Origin: Cryptomeria japonica | Lineage: Eukaryota; Streptophyta; Pinopsida; Cupressales; Cupressaceae | Direction of reading: 5' to 3' | Assembly: GCF_030272615.1 (NCBI RefSeq) | Contig: NC_081414.1 | Location: forward strand, 908,615,009-908,679,008 | DNA length: 64,000 nt | Part shown: positions 34,714-46,206 of the stretch, one piece after another | Position numbering within the stretch: the first letter of the stretch is position 1 | How the letters are laid out: the number at the start of each line of letters is the position of its first letter | The notes under the pieces: generated by a model | Database searches by the model: none | What the model was told of the DNA's origin: nothing | Seen by the model: the letters and a program-made list of their open reading frames with translations, nothing else | Made by a program: the position numbers and the translations under genes

Positions 34714-35724
34714 TGTCATGCTTTGTGAAGTGTACCTGTACCTGCAACCACAAAGCACTCAATAAATCATTATAAGCAATGGTTAGTAAATTGAATCAAT
34801 GAAATAAAAACCATAGCTAATCGACTTATTGCCTCCTAGTAAATGCGAGTATGAAAAATGCTCTCAAATCTGATTATGCATATTCCAGTGACTTGACTAC
34901 ACTTAGATGGAGGATTTGAATGATGCAAATGCATGATCTTAGCAAGAATAGCATGATTAAGCTACATGAATGACTGATCTAGCATTATTAAGCTAAGATT
35001 TAAGCTAAAATGAGCATGATAACATTGCTAAAGATGATAAGCTATAAGCTAGATGCCTATAGTAACAATGCAAATGATGAATCAAAATGATATGAATTGG
35101 GACCCTTTGTGCTCCAAAATGAGGTCTATTTATAGAATTTTCCAAGGCTAAGGGTGATGTGGCAAGAATCAATGGTCAAGATTGATATGAAGATATCAAT
35201 GGTTAAATTAGAGGAGGATGGGAAATGGGGTTGGATTAAAGGGAACATCCATCATCTCTATGGTGACAAGTGTCAAGAGGCTTCTAAAAGAGTTTAGATG
35301 AAAGGGAACACTTAGTGACAAGTGTCACAAGGTTCTAGAAGATGTTGGATGAAAGGGGACATGGTGGTAGGTAGAATGGGTTAGGTTTAGGAATGGTTAG
35401 GTTTAGGAGTGGTAGAAGTTAGGAGAATTTGAATTTAAAAATTCAAATAATAGGAAAAGGATAATTAATCTCAACAACTCATTGATTTGATTTGTTTTAA
35501 TTAATTAAGGGATTAGAAGAAATTATTTTGGTGAAGGGAATTAATTAGTTAAAGGAGATGAAATGAAATGAACCTATTTAATAAATCCGTAGATTTATTA
35601 ATAAGTAGATGAATGAGAGATTTAATCAAATTGCTTAGTGAATTCAATTAAATTGGGAAGGAGAGATTAATTAAATAATTGCTTATTTAATTAATTATCT
35701 TCAGACCATTTTTAGGTGTATACA
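34714..35724 (-). repeat. 3' LTR of H
   Basis: 1,011 bp, plus-strand tgtcatgctttgtg to ttaggtgtataca. It contains tttaattaattaaggg and related AT-rich blocks, and it shows the sequences uninterrupted by L2 (cctatagtaacaatg) and by the 193-bp insert (gtcaagattgatatg). Confidence 0.92.
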
Positions 35725-35740
35725 TTTTGCCCCTCTTTGA
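35725..35740 (-). other. Polypurine tract of H
   Basis: TCAAAGAGGGGCAAAA on the minus strand, abutting the 3' LTR. The same block is found at F (41390) and X (17906). Confidence 0.85.
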
Positions 35741-37642
35741 AGCGAGGTGTGATGACGCATTGATTCAAAGAATAATCTCATTTTGGTGCTGATATTGATT
35801 TGATAGGATGTCCTAGCTCTTGATTGCTAAATTCCAGTATGATGATGCTCCCTCGAGAGATTAATTGAGATAATTGATTTTTGGAGTTTTGCAAGATTGA
35901 TATCCCGATAGATTTGATTTGATTTTTGCAACTGTGGTTTGATGAAAGTGCAAGTTCTTCGATTAGTTTCATTGCTTAAATTGTTAAGATTGAAAAATCT
36001 TGATTGATTAGATTCAGTCTGGTTTCAGGAAGGACACCTCCTGTATAAGACAATGATGATCAAAGCGTTTGGTTTCAGGAAAGATTCATCATGTATAAGA
36101 CATGATCAGAACGTTTGGTTTCAGGAAGGATACATCTTGTATAAGACATGAATCAGAATCGGATCATCTAGTTTCAAGAAGGATACATCCTGTATAAGAT
36201 GTGATAGAATTGATTAGGTTTGATTGATTGAATTGATTTGATAAGGTTGATTAGATAAAGAACTGACATTTTGTTGATATCAAGATGCTAAAATATTTGG
36301 ATATGCTGATTGTTGACTCTGTTGAGAGAGATAACATAAGAATTTTTGCTGGGTCGATCATATCATGAGAGATATGAGTCGTCATTCTGATTGTGCATAC
36401 ACCTGTGATGATACTTTGATGATTCCTACGATAGATTTAACCTTGGGTAAAAGGAGCTTGTAGGATCCCATGCAAGAATGAAATGCAAGCTAGAATGCAA
36501 ATGAAAATGCAACAGAATGCAAAGCTATGACCGGACCAGTCACTGGATTATTTTGTGTTTTTGCCATCAATGAGCTTTTGAAATGTGGGAAGTGAGTGCA
36601 AACATCGATGGTATAATTAAACCATGATGACCTGAGCATTACTTTCCTGGATTTTGATATAGCAAGTTAACACAAGCATCGAGGTATAATTGAACCGAGA
36701 TGACCTGAGTTTTGTTTGCGTAAAACAAGCAGTATTAATCATTTTAATATGCAAATTGGAAATGTCTTCAATGATACTTCGATGATCATGTCCCGAGAAA
36801 AAATTGCACATATTAACGATTAATTTTTAGACAGCAGACAAGAAAAATAACATGTTTCTTCCTTTTTCCTCTAGTCAATGACATCTTGGAGTCACTTAGA
36901 AATCATGATAGCGAAAAGCAATATAGAAAAGTTGACCAATCATGTTACAATCATTATCCAAAAAGATATTATACATTGAAAAGTGTGTGATGTGCTTAGA
37001 TTGATTTTGTGATAGCTTGATAGTTGATAGTTTGATCTTGTGTTCAATGTTTGATGTGTCTTAGTTGTTGCTTGATAAGAATTGTCTAACTGTTTGTTCT
37101 ACTTGTTTGATTAAGCTCAAAATGATCAAGGTTTTTCCCCTAGCTAAGTGCAAGATTTTGCCCCAAGCTTAGAAACAAAGTTGTTATGATATATCCAATG
37201 ATCCAAACCATGGAAAGAAGCCACCTAGGATGTTTGCGTATGTATAAAGGCTTAGGATGGTCAACGTTGATGGAAAAATGAATGCATGAACTAATAGATG
37301 GAAGAGATAGCAGATAGATAGCGCCTATTTGCCAGGTTTTCACCATCTATTTTTATTGCACTTTTTCTGATATTTGATTTTTAAATTTTTTTTTTTTCTA
37401 TTTTTCCCTTTTTTTGATTTTTTTTTAATTTTTCACTATTTTTGATTTTTTCTGCTTTTTCAGACATAGAATTTCTTCAGGTGCATACTATTGATAGGTT
37501 CCTTGAGTTGATCTCCATCTTGTGTTGATAGTTGATCTCCATCTTGTGTTGATAGATGATATGCTCTTGATCCAAATACTACTGTGACCAGAAACAGACC
37601 TAACCAGTTTGGTTCAAACTTTCCTTTCTTTTCTCGATCTGC
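35741..37642. other. Non-coding 3' region of H
   Basis: About 1.9 kb between the integrase end and the PPT with no gene. It holds four tandem units of about 45-50 bp (ggtttcaggaaggatacatc, then tgtataagacatgat) at 36010-36215, and a paired block (gatgacctgag, with gaggtataattgaaccgaga) at 36603-36710. A poly-T tract at about 37379-37450 is an A-run in element sense, just past the pol stop. No antisense PMD gene like that of F is recognisable. Confidence 0.7.
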
Positions 37643-38453
37643 CTAGTTGCGTGGATTTTCTTTTAGCACTAGTTCTCCAACTTGAAAGATTCTTGGTTTA
37701 ACCTTATGATTATTGCTCTGACACATTCTTTGCTGATATAGCTTTAGATGATCAAAGGCATTTTGTCTGTGTTCATGGATCAGTTCTAACTCTTGTAGTC
37801 TAGATACTCTTTTTTCTTCATCTGGGATGAGACCTTTTAGTGATACACGTAGAGAGGGTATCTCTACTTTGATTGGCAATATGGCTTATGATCCATATAT
37901 AAGAGAGAAAGGTGTGGCACCTGTCGGTGTGCGGATACTGGTGCGGTAGGCCCATAGAGCAGGGTTTAGTTGAATATGCCAATCTTTCCCAGCATCGTTC
38001 ACTATCTTTTTAAGAATTTTCAGGATAGTTTTGTTAGATGCTTATGCCTGCCCATTTCCTTGTGGATAATATGGTGTGGAGAATCTATGCTGGATTTTGA
38101 ACTTCTCGCATAGCTCTTGTACATCTTGATTCTTGAATGGTCGCCCATTATCAGTGATAATGGTCATTGGTATTCCATAACGACAGATGATATAATTCAA
38201 GATAAATGCAACAATTTGTTTTCCTGTGATGTTTATGAGAGGTACAACTTCGATCCATTTTGTAAAATATTCAGTAGCGAAAAAAATGAATTTGTGTCCA
38301 TTAGAAGAGGAAGGATTTATCTTTCCTACTAGATCAAGTCCCCATTGGCAAAAAGGCCAAGATGTTGCTAAAGCATGTAGTTCTTGTGCTGGTCCATGGA
38401 TCAAATTCCCATGGATCGGACATTGTTTGCATGTTCTTGCTATCTTAAAATAA
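37643..38453 (-). pseudogene. Gypsy H integrase
   Basis: Read from 38453: zinc-binding end (CKQCPIHGNLIHGPAQELHA), then the core WPFCQWGLDLVGKINPSSSN (first Asp), ATEYFTKWIEVVPL, ITDNGRPFKNQDVQELCEKF (second Asp) and STPYYPQGNGQA, followed by a stop where the third acidic residue region begins. The C-terminal part at 37643-37879 has VEIPSLRVSLKGLIPDEEKR, RLQELELIHEHRQNAF and VKPRIFQVGELVL. It is closely related to F integrase (46207-47187). Confidence 0.88.
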
Positions 38454-39480
38454 TCTCATTCCATAGTCAGCCAATAGTAGCCCAAGCATATGAGTTTTTT
38501 CGAAAGGGTAAGACCACTTGAATGAGTGCCACAAATGTCATTATGGACTTCATGTAAGGCCTTCTCAGATTCTTCTTGTTCGAGACATCTTAAGAGAGTA
38601 CCGTCTAGACCTCATTTATGCAGGGTATCTGCGACGAGAGTATAATGGGAGGATTGGAAAATAAAGTTTCTCTTTTGGTTTTTTTGATAAGTCAGGAGGT
38701 AAGATATTATCTTTCAAGTATGTGTAAGTTTGGCCATAGCATGAGGAATAATGTCCAATAAGTTGACAGATGGTTTGGGAATCAGGACAATTATAGGCAA
38801 GATGAAACAACTCTTCAACCAGGAATTCATAACGTTGTTGATTTTCTTGTGTCTGCAATAGAGAGGCAAGTGTAGCCATGGCATCTGTTGCTTTGTTATC
38901 ATTTCTTGGAATCTATTCAAAAGTTATTTCTACAAAGTACTTCTTGATATCATCCACTATCTTTTTGTAAGGCATGATTTTGTCATCTTTGGTTTGATAG
39001 TCATCATTGATTTGATTAATGACAAGCTGAGAGTCTCCAAAGACTTGAAGTTGTTTAATATTCCATTCTACAACCATTTTGATAAATAGAATCCTTGCTT
39101 CTGATTTATGTTGTGTTCCTTTATTGATGCTTTCTCTTGATCCATGTTGTGTTCCATTATTGATGCTTGCTCTTGATCCATGATGTGTTCCATTATTGAT
39201 GTCTGCTCCCAGACTGATATCTGGGTGTTGTATTGTAAGATATGGATCGAAACCTGGAACAACTGTATATGAATAGGTAAAATTGACTTGCCATCTTTTG
39301 AATGGTTTCAAGTATTTTTGTCTTGCTAGTTCTGATAGAGAGATTGCTGGATGTAGATCAGTTGTGCCAATGATAGTTGCATCTACTAGTTCTATTAGGA
39401 TAGATGACTTCACTTGATAAAATTTTGGTAAGGTGTCAAATCTCCCATCTTCTGGCGCCTCAAGGAGGTTTTCACCATTA
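38454..39480 (-). pseudogene. Gypsy H RNase H and linker; RT missing
   Basis: RNase H second half: EWNIKQLQVFGDSQLVINQI, NDDYQTKDDKIMPYKKIVDD and IKKYFVEITFE, then a linker and the start of the integrase region (about 38454-38880). Upstream, where about 1.3 kb of RT and the first RNase H half belong (compare F 47900-49345), there is only SELARQKYLKPFKRWQVNFT and three Asn-Gly-Thr repeats of 12-14 residues (NNGTHHGSRAS-I). These come from a tandem repeat of about 36-42 bp at 39100-39205. The RT-less junction is therefore inside this repeat-bearing spacer. Confidence 0.75.
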
Positions 39481-40199
39481 GATGTGTCCTTTATTTTTAC
39501 TTTTTCTCAGTCCAATGTTGCCAATAAATGGTTTTCAACATTAGACCTGATATTGTTTTCTTGATTTTCAATTTTGCGACTAGGAGATTTGACACCCACT
39601 TGACCTGAAGATACGTTAGCAGAATCCCTGGTGAAAGTTGTTGCGGGTTTGATTTCATCCAGATACAAGGATATGGCATGGTCATTAGGAAAGGTATCAA
39701 TGTCAGTATGTTCTTCATTTTCCTAGTCCATAGGTTCAGGATAGCTTAAGGGTAAAGGATCTTCAGGCTGAGATGTTTCAAAGATATTAGGGGTCATGAT
39801 AGAGATGTCAGAGCTTTTAGTATGTATTTCGATGTCTAGAATGATACTCTCATCAGAACGACCTCATATAAGAAAATCATGATCATCCTTAGTTAAGTCC
39901 ATGTTAGTCATATGTGACTCTGATTCAAATAGTATAGTTCCTAACGTTTGTTCTACATGCGTGTGAACTACATCGACTCCTATATTTGCTTCTTCATCCC
40001 TCTCAATTTGAAGTTGCTCTTGTTTGTTTTTCCATGATAACAAATATTCTCCATTCCCTCGATCTTTTAGCTGCATTTGTTCTTCCATGTTTGACAAAAT
40101 TGATGCAAATGATTGTTCCTTAGATTGTGTGCTTGAAGCTGCTACCTCTTTGTTGTGTGAAACAATGACCTCTTGAGCCGATTTCAGATTATTACAACA
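39481..40199 (-). pseudogene. Gypsy H inter-domain spacer
   Basis: Low-complexity acidic spacer between protease and the RT deletion, with several stops. Readable parts include NMEEQMQLKDRGNGEYLLSW and DEEANIGVDVVHTHVEQTLG, and VKIKDTSNGENLLEAPEDGR, which matches the F spacer (SEGENLSEALEDGRIGILP). Its function is unknown; long spacers here are usual in Tat-type elements. Confidence 0.6.
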
Positions 40200-40611
40200 C
40201 TACAATGGATTTGAGACTGCTGATATTGTGATTTCTTGTCCATTGTATGGAAATTTTAAGCATTGATGACCTGTTGATGATATAGCTTGCATATCTTGTA
40301 TCCATGGTCTCCCCAAGAGTCTGTTGTATGGTAGGTCCAATTCTATAACTTGGCATGTTGTGTCTTGTTGCAAGGGTTCCACTCTGATAGGTAATATCAC
40401 CATTCCTTTAGATGAATGCTCTTCTTCATTATGTGCTTTGATTTTTATCCTTTTCTGGGGATCAACTGCATCTTCTGAATATCCTAGAGCATGGACAATA
40501 TTCATAGAGAAAATGTTCAAGCTAGCTCCCCCATCCACCAGGACACGTTTAACAAGTGTTCTATGAATGAGGACTTCAATTTGCAAGGAAGCGCTATGGG
40601 GATTTTGTAAT
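40200..40611 (-). pseudogene. Gypsy H aspartic protease
   Basis: Starts at the F insertion point with LQNPHSASLQIEVLIHRTLV. The active-site motif KRVLVDGGASLNIFS keeps Asp-Gly-Gly. Then HALGYSEDAVDPQKRIKIKA, EEHSSKGMVILPIRVEPLQQ, ELDLPYNRLLGRPWIQDMQA and HQCLKFPYNGQEITIS. The first part joins in frame to PSYPSIDSL of ORF1 at 56950. The protease itself looks intact; the polyprotein is not. Confidence 0.85.
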
Positions 40612-41389
40612 TGTATACATATGGTGAAAATGGATAACAATAATAACGATATTGAAAGGCTAAATGAATTCAACCACAAAACCCTAGCCTAACAACAACA
40701 AAGATCCACCATAACATATGAAGATTACCTAAGACAATGCAAATCAAATGAAATCACAAAGATTATACCATCACGTCCAATAGGGTTTTGATCTCCATTC
40801 TTCCTATCTCCATTGATCTTGCTTGATATATTTGCTCTCAGATTTTATGTGTGCACAAGAGCTCAACAAAGAACGGAATGTGGTTGCAAGTAGGATCGTA
40901 GTGTAGTCAATTGCATAAAATGATTAGGATGAATAGAACAACTAGGGTTTGATAATGAGGGAAGCATCTCCTTATATAGAAGACACAATAAGAAATGGAG
41001 GGATAAGATTGAGAGGTGTAAAAGGAGGTCGGCTAAGATTAGAGGGTAGGTAAAAGAAATAATAAAATAATGAAAGGGGTAGGTAGTGTATGAATTAAGA
41101 GATGAATGACATGTGTCATGGGTAGAAAAGGTTAATGAATTAATTAAATAAATAAAGATTTATTTAATTAATAGAAGAAGTGGGATCAATTAAATAAATA
41201 AGATATTTATTTAATTTAGAAAAAGGATAATTTAAATAAATAAATGTATTTATTTAAATGAGAAATAAGGCTAGAAGAGGATAAATGAATTAATTAAATA
41301 AATAAAGATTTATTTAATTAATAGAAGAATTAAGCTTAGATAATTAAATATATTTATTTAATTAGACTGGACAATTTTGGGTGTCTACA
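40612..41389 (-). repeat. 3' LTR of F
   Basis: 778 bp; TGTAGACACC...TGTATACA in element sense. It contains repeated ttaattaaataaataaagat blocks (about 41135-41350). On the minus strand the right third includes a TATA-like tatataaggagatgc (plus 40968-40985), a candidate U3 promoter. Confidence 0.92.
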
Positions 41390-41404
41390 TTTTGCCCCTC
41401 TTTG
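41390..41404 (-). other. Polypurine tract of F
   Basis: CAAAGAGGGGCAAAA on the minus strand, directly before the 3' LTR. Confidence 0.88.
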
Positions 41405-41633
41405 AGACAATGCGGCTTATCGCGTTGTTTCAAAGAAGATAAGATGAACTGATACTGAGTTGCCCCAAGATGGGAATGATATGCCCCCTCGAGAGATTGG
41501 ATGAAAATGTCTAAAAAGATTGTAGACAATCTCTCGATAAGAAAGAGAGGCTAGAATGGACTGACCGGATAAAGTGACAGAGTCACGGGATAAAGAAGAC
41601 TGACTTAGGAAATGAGGGCGAGGGCTAGGGTAG

Positions 41634-41734
41634 TCTATAAGATAGACCATGGGGGAAAATACATCCTCATTGTCATCTACACATCCACGAGAGCAGATTG
41701 CAGAGAGAGAAAAGAGTAGCAGTAGTCAGCAGCG
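41634..41734 (+). promoter_or_regulatory. Candidate TATA box and leader of the PMD gene
   Basis: TCTATAAGATAG at 41633-41644, then a pyrimidine-rich stretch (catcctcattgtcatctaca) at about 41663 suited to transcription start, and a purine-rich leader (gcagagagagaaaagag) before the ATG at 41735. The spacing fits a plant promoter reading plus, antisense to F. Confidence 0.55.
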
Positions 41735-41929
41735 ATGGCCTTCATTCACAAATTCGACTGCGTTCGCTGATTTCAGAGGCCAGCTGAGGCAGGAGAGCTG
41801 GTAAGTACCACCAAACCTCCTCGTACTTCGACGCATTTATTATTGTCATTAATGCATGCTAGGTAGAGAAATAAATGCACTTAGAATAGGGTCCCAAAAA
41901 ATGTCAAAAATGTTTAAGCATGTCTGCGT

Positions 41930-42190
41930 TGGTGCCAAGTGTGTCTATGCTCGCGAGGCACGTTTGCGTTTGAAACCGCATCTGTGCCAAATGCGGCCGC
42001 GTTTGTGATGGTCAGGTGCGTCTGTGCCAAAAAGGCACGTCTGTGTAGCCCAGGTGCATCTGTGCAGAGCATAGGCACGTCTGTGTTGGTCAGGCACGTC
42101 TGTGTTGGTTAGGCACGTTTGTGCAGTCTTTAAGCGCGTTTATGTCAGGTAAGCGCGTTTGTGTTTAAAAAGTGTGAAGTTTTATCTTCT
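41930..42190 (+). repeat. GGCACGTCTGTG-type repeats in the PMD intron
   Basis: About 14 spaced copies of a decamer like cacgtctgtg, cgcgtttgtg or gcatctgtgc. It is the reverse complement of the cacagacgcg motif in F's leader (54220-54410 and 55630-56060). Confidence 0.8.
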
Positions 42191-42269
42191 AGATCAAATC
42201 GGCAGTTTTGTGATGAACATATGCTGTTGATTGGATAAGCTGTTGAGAGGATACACTCAAGCAGGTCCT

Positions 42270-42545
42270 CTAGGAAAGACTAGGATAGATCAAGGCACTT
42301 TGTGATGAATAGTGAGTACCAAGATAGAGTACTTTGTGATGAACAAGGAGTACTAAAATATGAGCAGCACTTTGTGATGAACAGGGAGTGCCACACACGT
42401 AGTACCTTGTGATGAACAGGGAGTACCACTAGGATAGAAGCAACACTTTGTGATGAATAGTGAGTGTCACTAGGATAGAATGCCATATGCATGTAGATAA
42501 AAAGTAGCATTTTGTGATAAACAGTGAATGCCACTATGACTGACA
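42270..42545 (+). repeat. Tandem repeats before the PMD splice acceptor
   Basis: Six or seven imperfect units of about 38-45 bp around the core actttgtgatgaacagggag-taccac, ending about 20 bp before the acceptor AG at 42566. Confidence 0.82.
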
Positions 42546-44514
42546 TGAGTGATTTGCTTGACTGCAGGAGTATTTGCCGATGCTGGAGTCACGGGAGAGA
42601 TTCCCTTCTACTAAGAGGTTGCGACCTGAGTTGACAGCCGAGGAGCGAACTGCTATCAAGGCTATGGGATTGAGACATGTTCTGTATGTGCCTGAGTTTC
42701 AGGTGAACATGGGACTGTTGACTGTGCTGGCGGAGAGATGGCACTCCGAGACATGTACTTTTCATTTGCCAATGGGTGAGATGACAGTCACCCTTGAGGA
42801 TGTATACAGGATTCTGCGGATACCGATCAATGGGGAGCTGATCCCATACGATCGAGATGGAGATAGGGAGGCCCTGAGACGAGTGTTCCAGGACCCAGGA
42901 CTAGAGATGAGGGCTGGACATGTGGTGTGGGATACTATGACAGCTATAGGGCTAGCGCTGCCAGCAATTATAGGAGGAGCGATCAGTGGGTTCCTGTGTC
43001 TGGATAGGGTGACACTAGGGTTAGCTATGGGCTGGGGAGGTGCATTGGAGACACTGGTGACACAACACACTAGATATGCCTGGGGACCGTGTGTGCTAGC
43101 ACACTTGTACTATGAGCTACATCAGTTTGTGTACCACGGATCAGTGGGATTGGGCTGTGGGGTGACATTACTACAGGTGTGGGCTTATGAGCATCTGCCA
43201 GTGATGAGGCCGATACACTTCATAGGCAGGGGTCATGGACGCAGTTTTGTTCACTTGTATGATATGATCACATCACAGCCACAGATTGGAAGGTTGGAGC
43301 ACTGGCGGCGAGTGATAGATGACATTGACATGGTCATATGGAAACCATACCTGGGATGTGAGCAGTGGGAGGATGATGCGGTTGAGCTTCCCTACACTTT
43401 CTGGAGTAGGTACCTGATTGGGCGGATGCCCTATGTGCTGGAGAGGCAGCTAGTGGACAGGGTTGGTAGGCATTTTGGCAGGATCCAGAGGATGCCACGG
43501 GGCTCAGGCATGTATGCACGCACTGTGAGAGATCAGGCATAGTTTGGGCCCTTGTTATCATATGATCAGGCTATTACACAGCTGGTAGGCATGATGCCCT
43601 TACCCTGGGACATGTGGCCAAAGATTGAGGATGTCGGCATAGATGCCGAGTATACAGCATACTGGGCAAAGCATCCATTCCCACGCCTGATGGATCCAGG
43701 AGAACCATTAGATGGGGATGGTGGTGGGGATGATGATGATGGTGGAGGTGATGGGGGCAAAGGCTGACAGAGGAGGAGGGGAGTAGTTGGAGAGAGGAGG
43801 GTTGCACCTCAGAGGGAGGGTGGAGAGGAGAGGCAAGCTCGGGTGGTGAGGGGTCGCGGTGGATTGCCACTATAGGTGCCAGCAACACAGGGTCCCAGAC
43901 AGGTACAGGTACAGGGATAGGGATAGATACAGGGACAAGTACCAGTACAAGCACCAGTACAGGTACAAGCACAGGCACAAGGGCAGGCACCCATACATGG
44001 GGAGCCACAAGAAGAGGCGGAGGGGGCTGATGCAGAGGAGGATGAGCTGATAGAGCTGAGGGAGATCTACTAGGGACAGGCAGATGAGATCCAAGAGTTG
44101 GAGAGGGAGAGGGATTGACTTAGGAGGAGGCTCAGAGATACTGAGTGGGAGCGGGATCAGGCTATTCAGTGTTGTACAGAGGCTGAGACAACACTGAGGG
44201 CTGGGAGACAGGCAACAGAGGACACAGGGGCTGGATATGCTTATGTCTTGTGGGTAGGGGAGGAGATTGCCTACTGGCGGGATCTCTATTATGGTGCAGT
44301 GCCAGTGGATCAACGGGCGAGGAGTTTCCATAGATCGTCGCGTACAGCGACAGTTACGGGAGGGAGCCGGAGGAGACAGGCATCGAGTGGTGGGGTTATG
44401 GGTCCTCCACCACCACCAGATAGAGGGGACAGGAGGGATGATCCTGGGGCGGGTCCTTCAGGGGCTCAGATTCCATCGAGGCTAGGCAGCTCCGAGGGAG
44501 GGAGTTCATCATAA

Positions 44515-46206
44515 CCATAGAGGGCTCCCTATGTATCAGTATTGTACCATTTTTGCATGATGATGCAGACACCTGTAGGTGCTTTTGTAGCCATATAATT
44601 TTGACATCATTGTATCATGACACTTTATGATTATATATATGAGATGATTCATCTTTGCGGCAGCTATATGCATGTGTACCTATATGATGAGATGTTCTTA
44701 TGTGATGTTTATGATGTGGATGCAAATATGTATATGATGCAATGCAATATTTTTGTTCTTTTATGTTTTATGTATGTATGTATATGTAAATGTGAATGTA
44801 TGAAATGCAGATGAATATGATAATTTAAATGTAAATTGTTCTAACAGCTGTTGTGTGCAGGATGTGATGCAGTTGTGATATCTATATGTATGTATGAGAT
44901 GCTTATATATGGTAATGCAGGTGCAACTACATGAAATGCAAATGTTTTTGGTGTGTCATTATACTCAGTCATGTGATAGCAGGCTACGTGGACTCGAGAA
45001 GGACGATGGAAGGAAATCAAGAAAGGGGGATGAAAGATAGAAGATATGAAAGTGAAAGAGCTTCTTGTGCATTATCATCATTGAGCTTTATTATGTCACG
45101 TAGGTTATGACAATCAAGGCATATGTTTGACCCAGAAAGTCATTGTACCTGTTTGCATGGAGATAAGACAGTCACAAACAAGGAATGCCCTAGTTCACAC
45201 TAGACTCACAGTGTCCTCATATCCTTGGACAAGTCATAGCATTACTAAGAGACAATCCAAAGACAGCAAATACAAATAGGTGACGATACCCCATCCTCGC
45301 CTTTCAAGTCAAAGACATCCTGGAGATAGAATCTCTAGTTAGAGATATCCCGGAAAAGCTAAAAGACATGTCACCAAAAAGATAAAATCAAAAGAAAACC
45401 AAGACTCAACACCAACATCCAATGTAGTCCTCAAGTTTAGTGTCTCTTGTCACTTGTATAAGTCTTATTTGATTGTGGTCACAATGTTTACTTTCACAAA
45501 AAGGATAGATAGCACTGAACCATATGTTGTCTGAGTCTATTGAAAGATTTGATTTGTTGAAGCCCATTGTTGTTGTTGTGTCTCATCTGAAGTTGACTGA
45601 ATCCATGAAACTAATACTTTATTGCGGAGAAGACAAAACTTTATTGCAGATTGTGCGCGGATAGACTGAAGGAAGCTAGAAGAAACTGTACTCCTCGAAA
45701 CATGTGATGTTCTCAGTTCCACACCCACCACTAGACGTAGGATTTGCCTTAGCCACAGATAGGATCTGATTTATTATGGATGGAAAGGGAGGTTTATTAT
45801 GAATGGCTAACCAATCTTAGGTAGATCAATAGCAAGCCATGATGGGAATGGGTAAGTTTATTATGGATGGATAAGATGTGAGTGTGTGCAAAGGATGAAA
45901 GTGAATCCTGAAGGAGGGAGGAGCAATATCTCTACACATGGCACTAGTGACCCAGTTTTCACCATGGTACTTGCCCAAGGCACCACCGAAGTGGTGTTCA
46001 CCGTTGGATGAAATTATTTCTTTTTACTTTTTTTGATTTGTCAATGTTTTTTTGTGTCACAAGGTGCCTATTTGCCAAGTTTTCACCAAGTAACGATTTT
46101 TTTGTTTTATAATTTTTTTGTATTTTTGAATTTTTTTTTTTTTTTTTTTGTATTTTTTGAAATTTTTTTTTTTTTTGTATTTTTTGAATTGGGATACTCT
46201 TAAGAG
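44515..46206. other. F region between PMD gene and pol end
   Basis: 1.7 kb with no convincing gene. 44515-44950 is TA-rich with atgtatgtatg microsatellite and may hold the 3' end of the PMD transcript. 45100-45900 is non-coding. 45955-46190 has ttttcaccatgg and cctatttgccaagttttcac, then long T-runs that form an A-rich tract in pol sense right after its stop at 46207. Confidence 0.65.

Larger units (their letters stand above)
41735..44514 (+). pseudogene. Plant mobile domain (PMD) gene carried antisense in F
   Basis: Two-exon gene. Exon 1 (41735-41800, 22 codons, MAFIHKFDCV, TGA at codon 12) ends at donor CTG|GTAAGT. The intron is 41801-42567 with acceptor CTGCAG|GAG, phase 0. Exon 2 (42568-44514) is one frame of 649 codons. 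Its PMD (PF10536) signature: VPEFQVNMGLLTVLAERWHS, ETCTFHLPMGEMTVTLEDVY, RILRIPINGE, LVTQHTRYAWGPCVLAHLYY and LEHWRRVIDDIDMVIWKPYL. After about residue 370 come Asp/Gly, Arg/Gly and Gln/Pro/Val low-complexity stretches, then a coiled coil and a Pro tail. Stops: TAG 43540, 43873, 43918, 43924, 44071; TGA 43765, 44116. There is no frameshift. Host PMD proteins (MAIN/MAIL) act in the nucleus in silencing and genome stability; the element copy's role is unknown. It is GC-richer than its surroundings. Tat elements with extra antisense ORFs are known; this looks like one. Confidence 0.85.

Noticed and set aside
36010-36215. Regularly spaced repeats that might suggest a CRISPR array
   Set aside because: The units are contiguous and imperfect with no unique spacers, in a plant retroelement 3' region.
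43574-44331. Minus-strand frames rich in Pro/Val/Leu and Cys repeats
   Set aside because: They mirror the Gln/Pro/Val low-complexity tail of the PMD gene; the plus frame has domain, splice and stop-pattern support.
44600-44830. Met/Tyr/Cys-rich short frame
   Set aside because: It is a product of an atgtatgtatg-type microsatellite.
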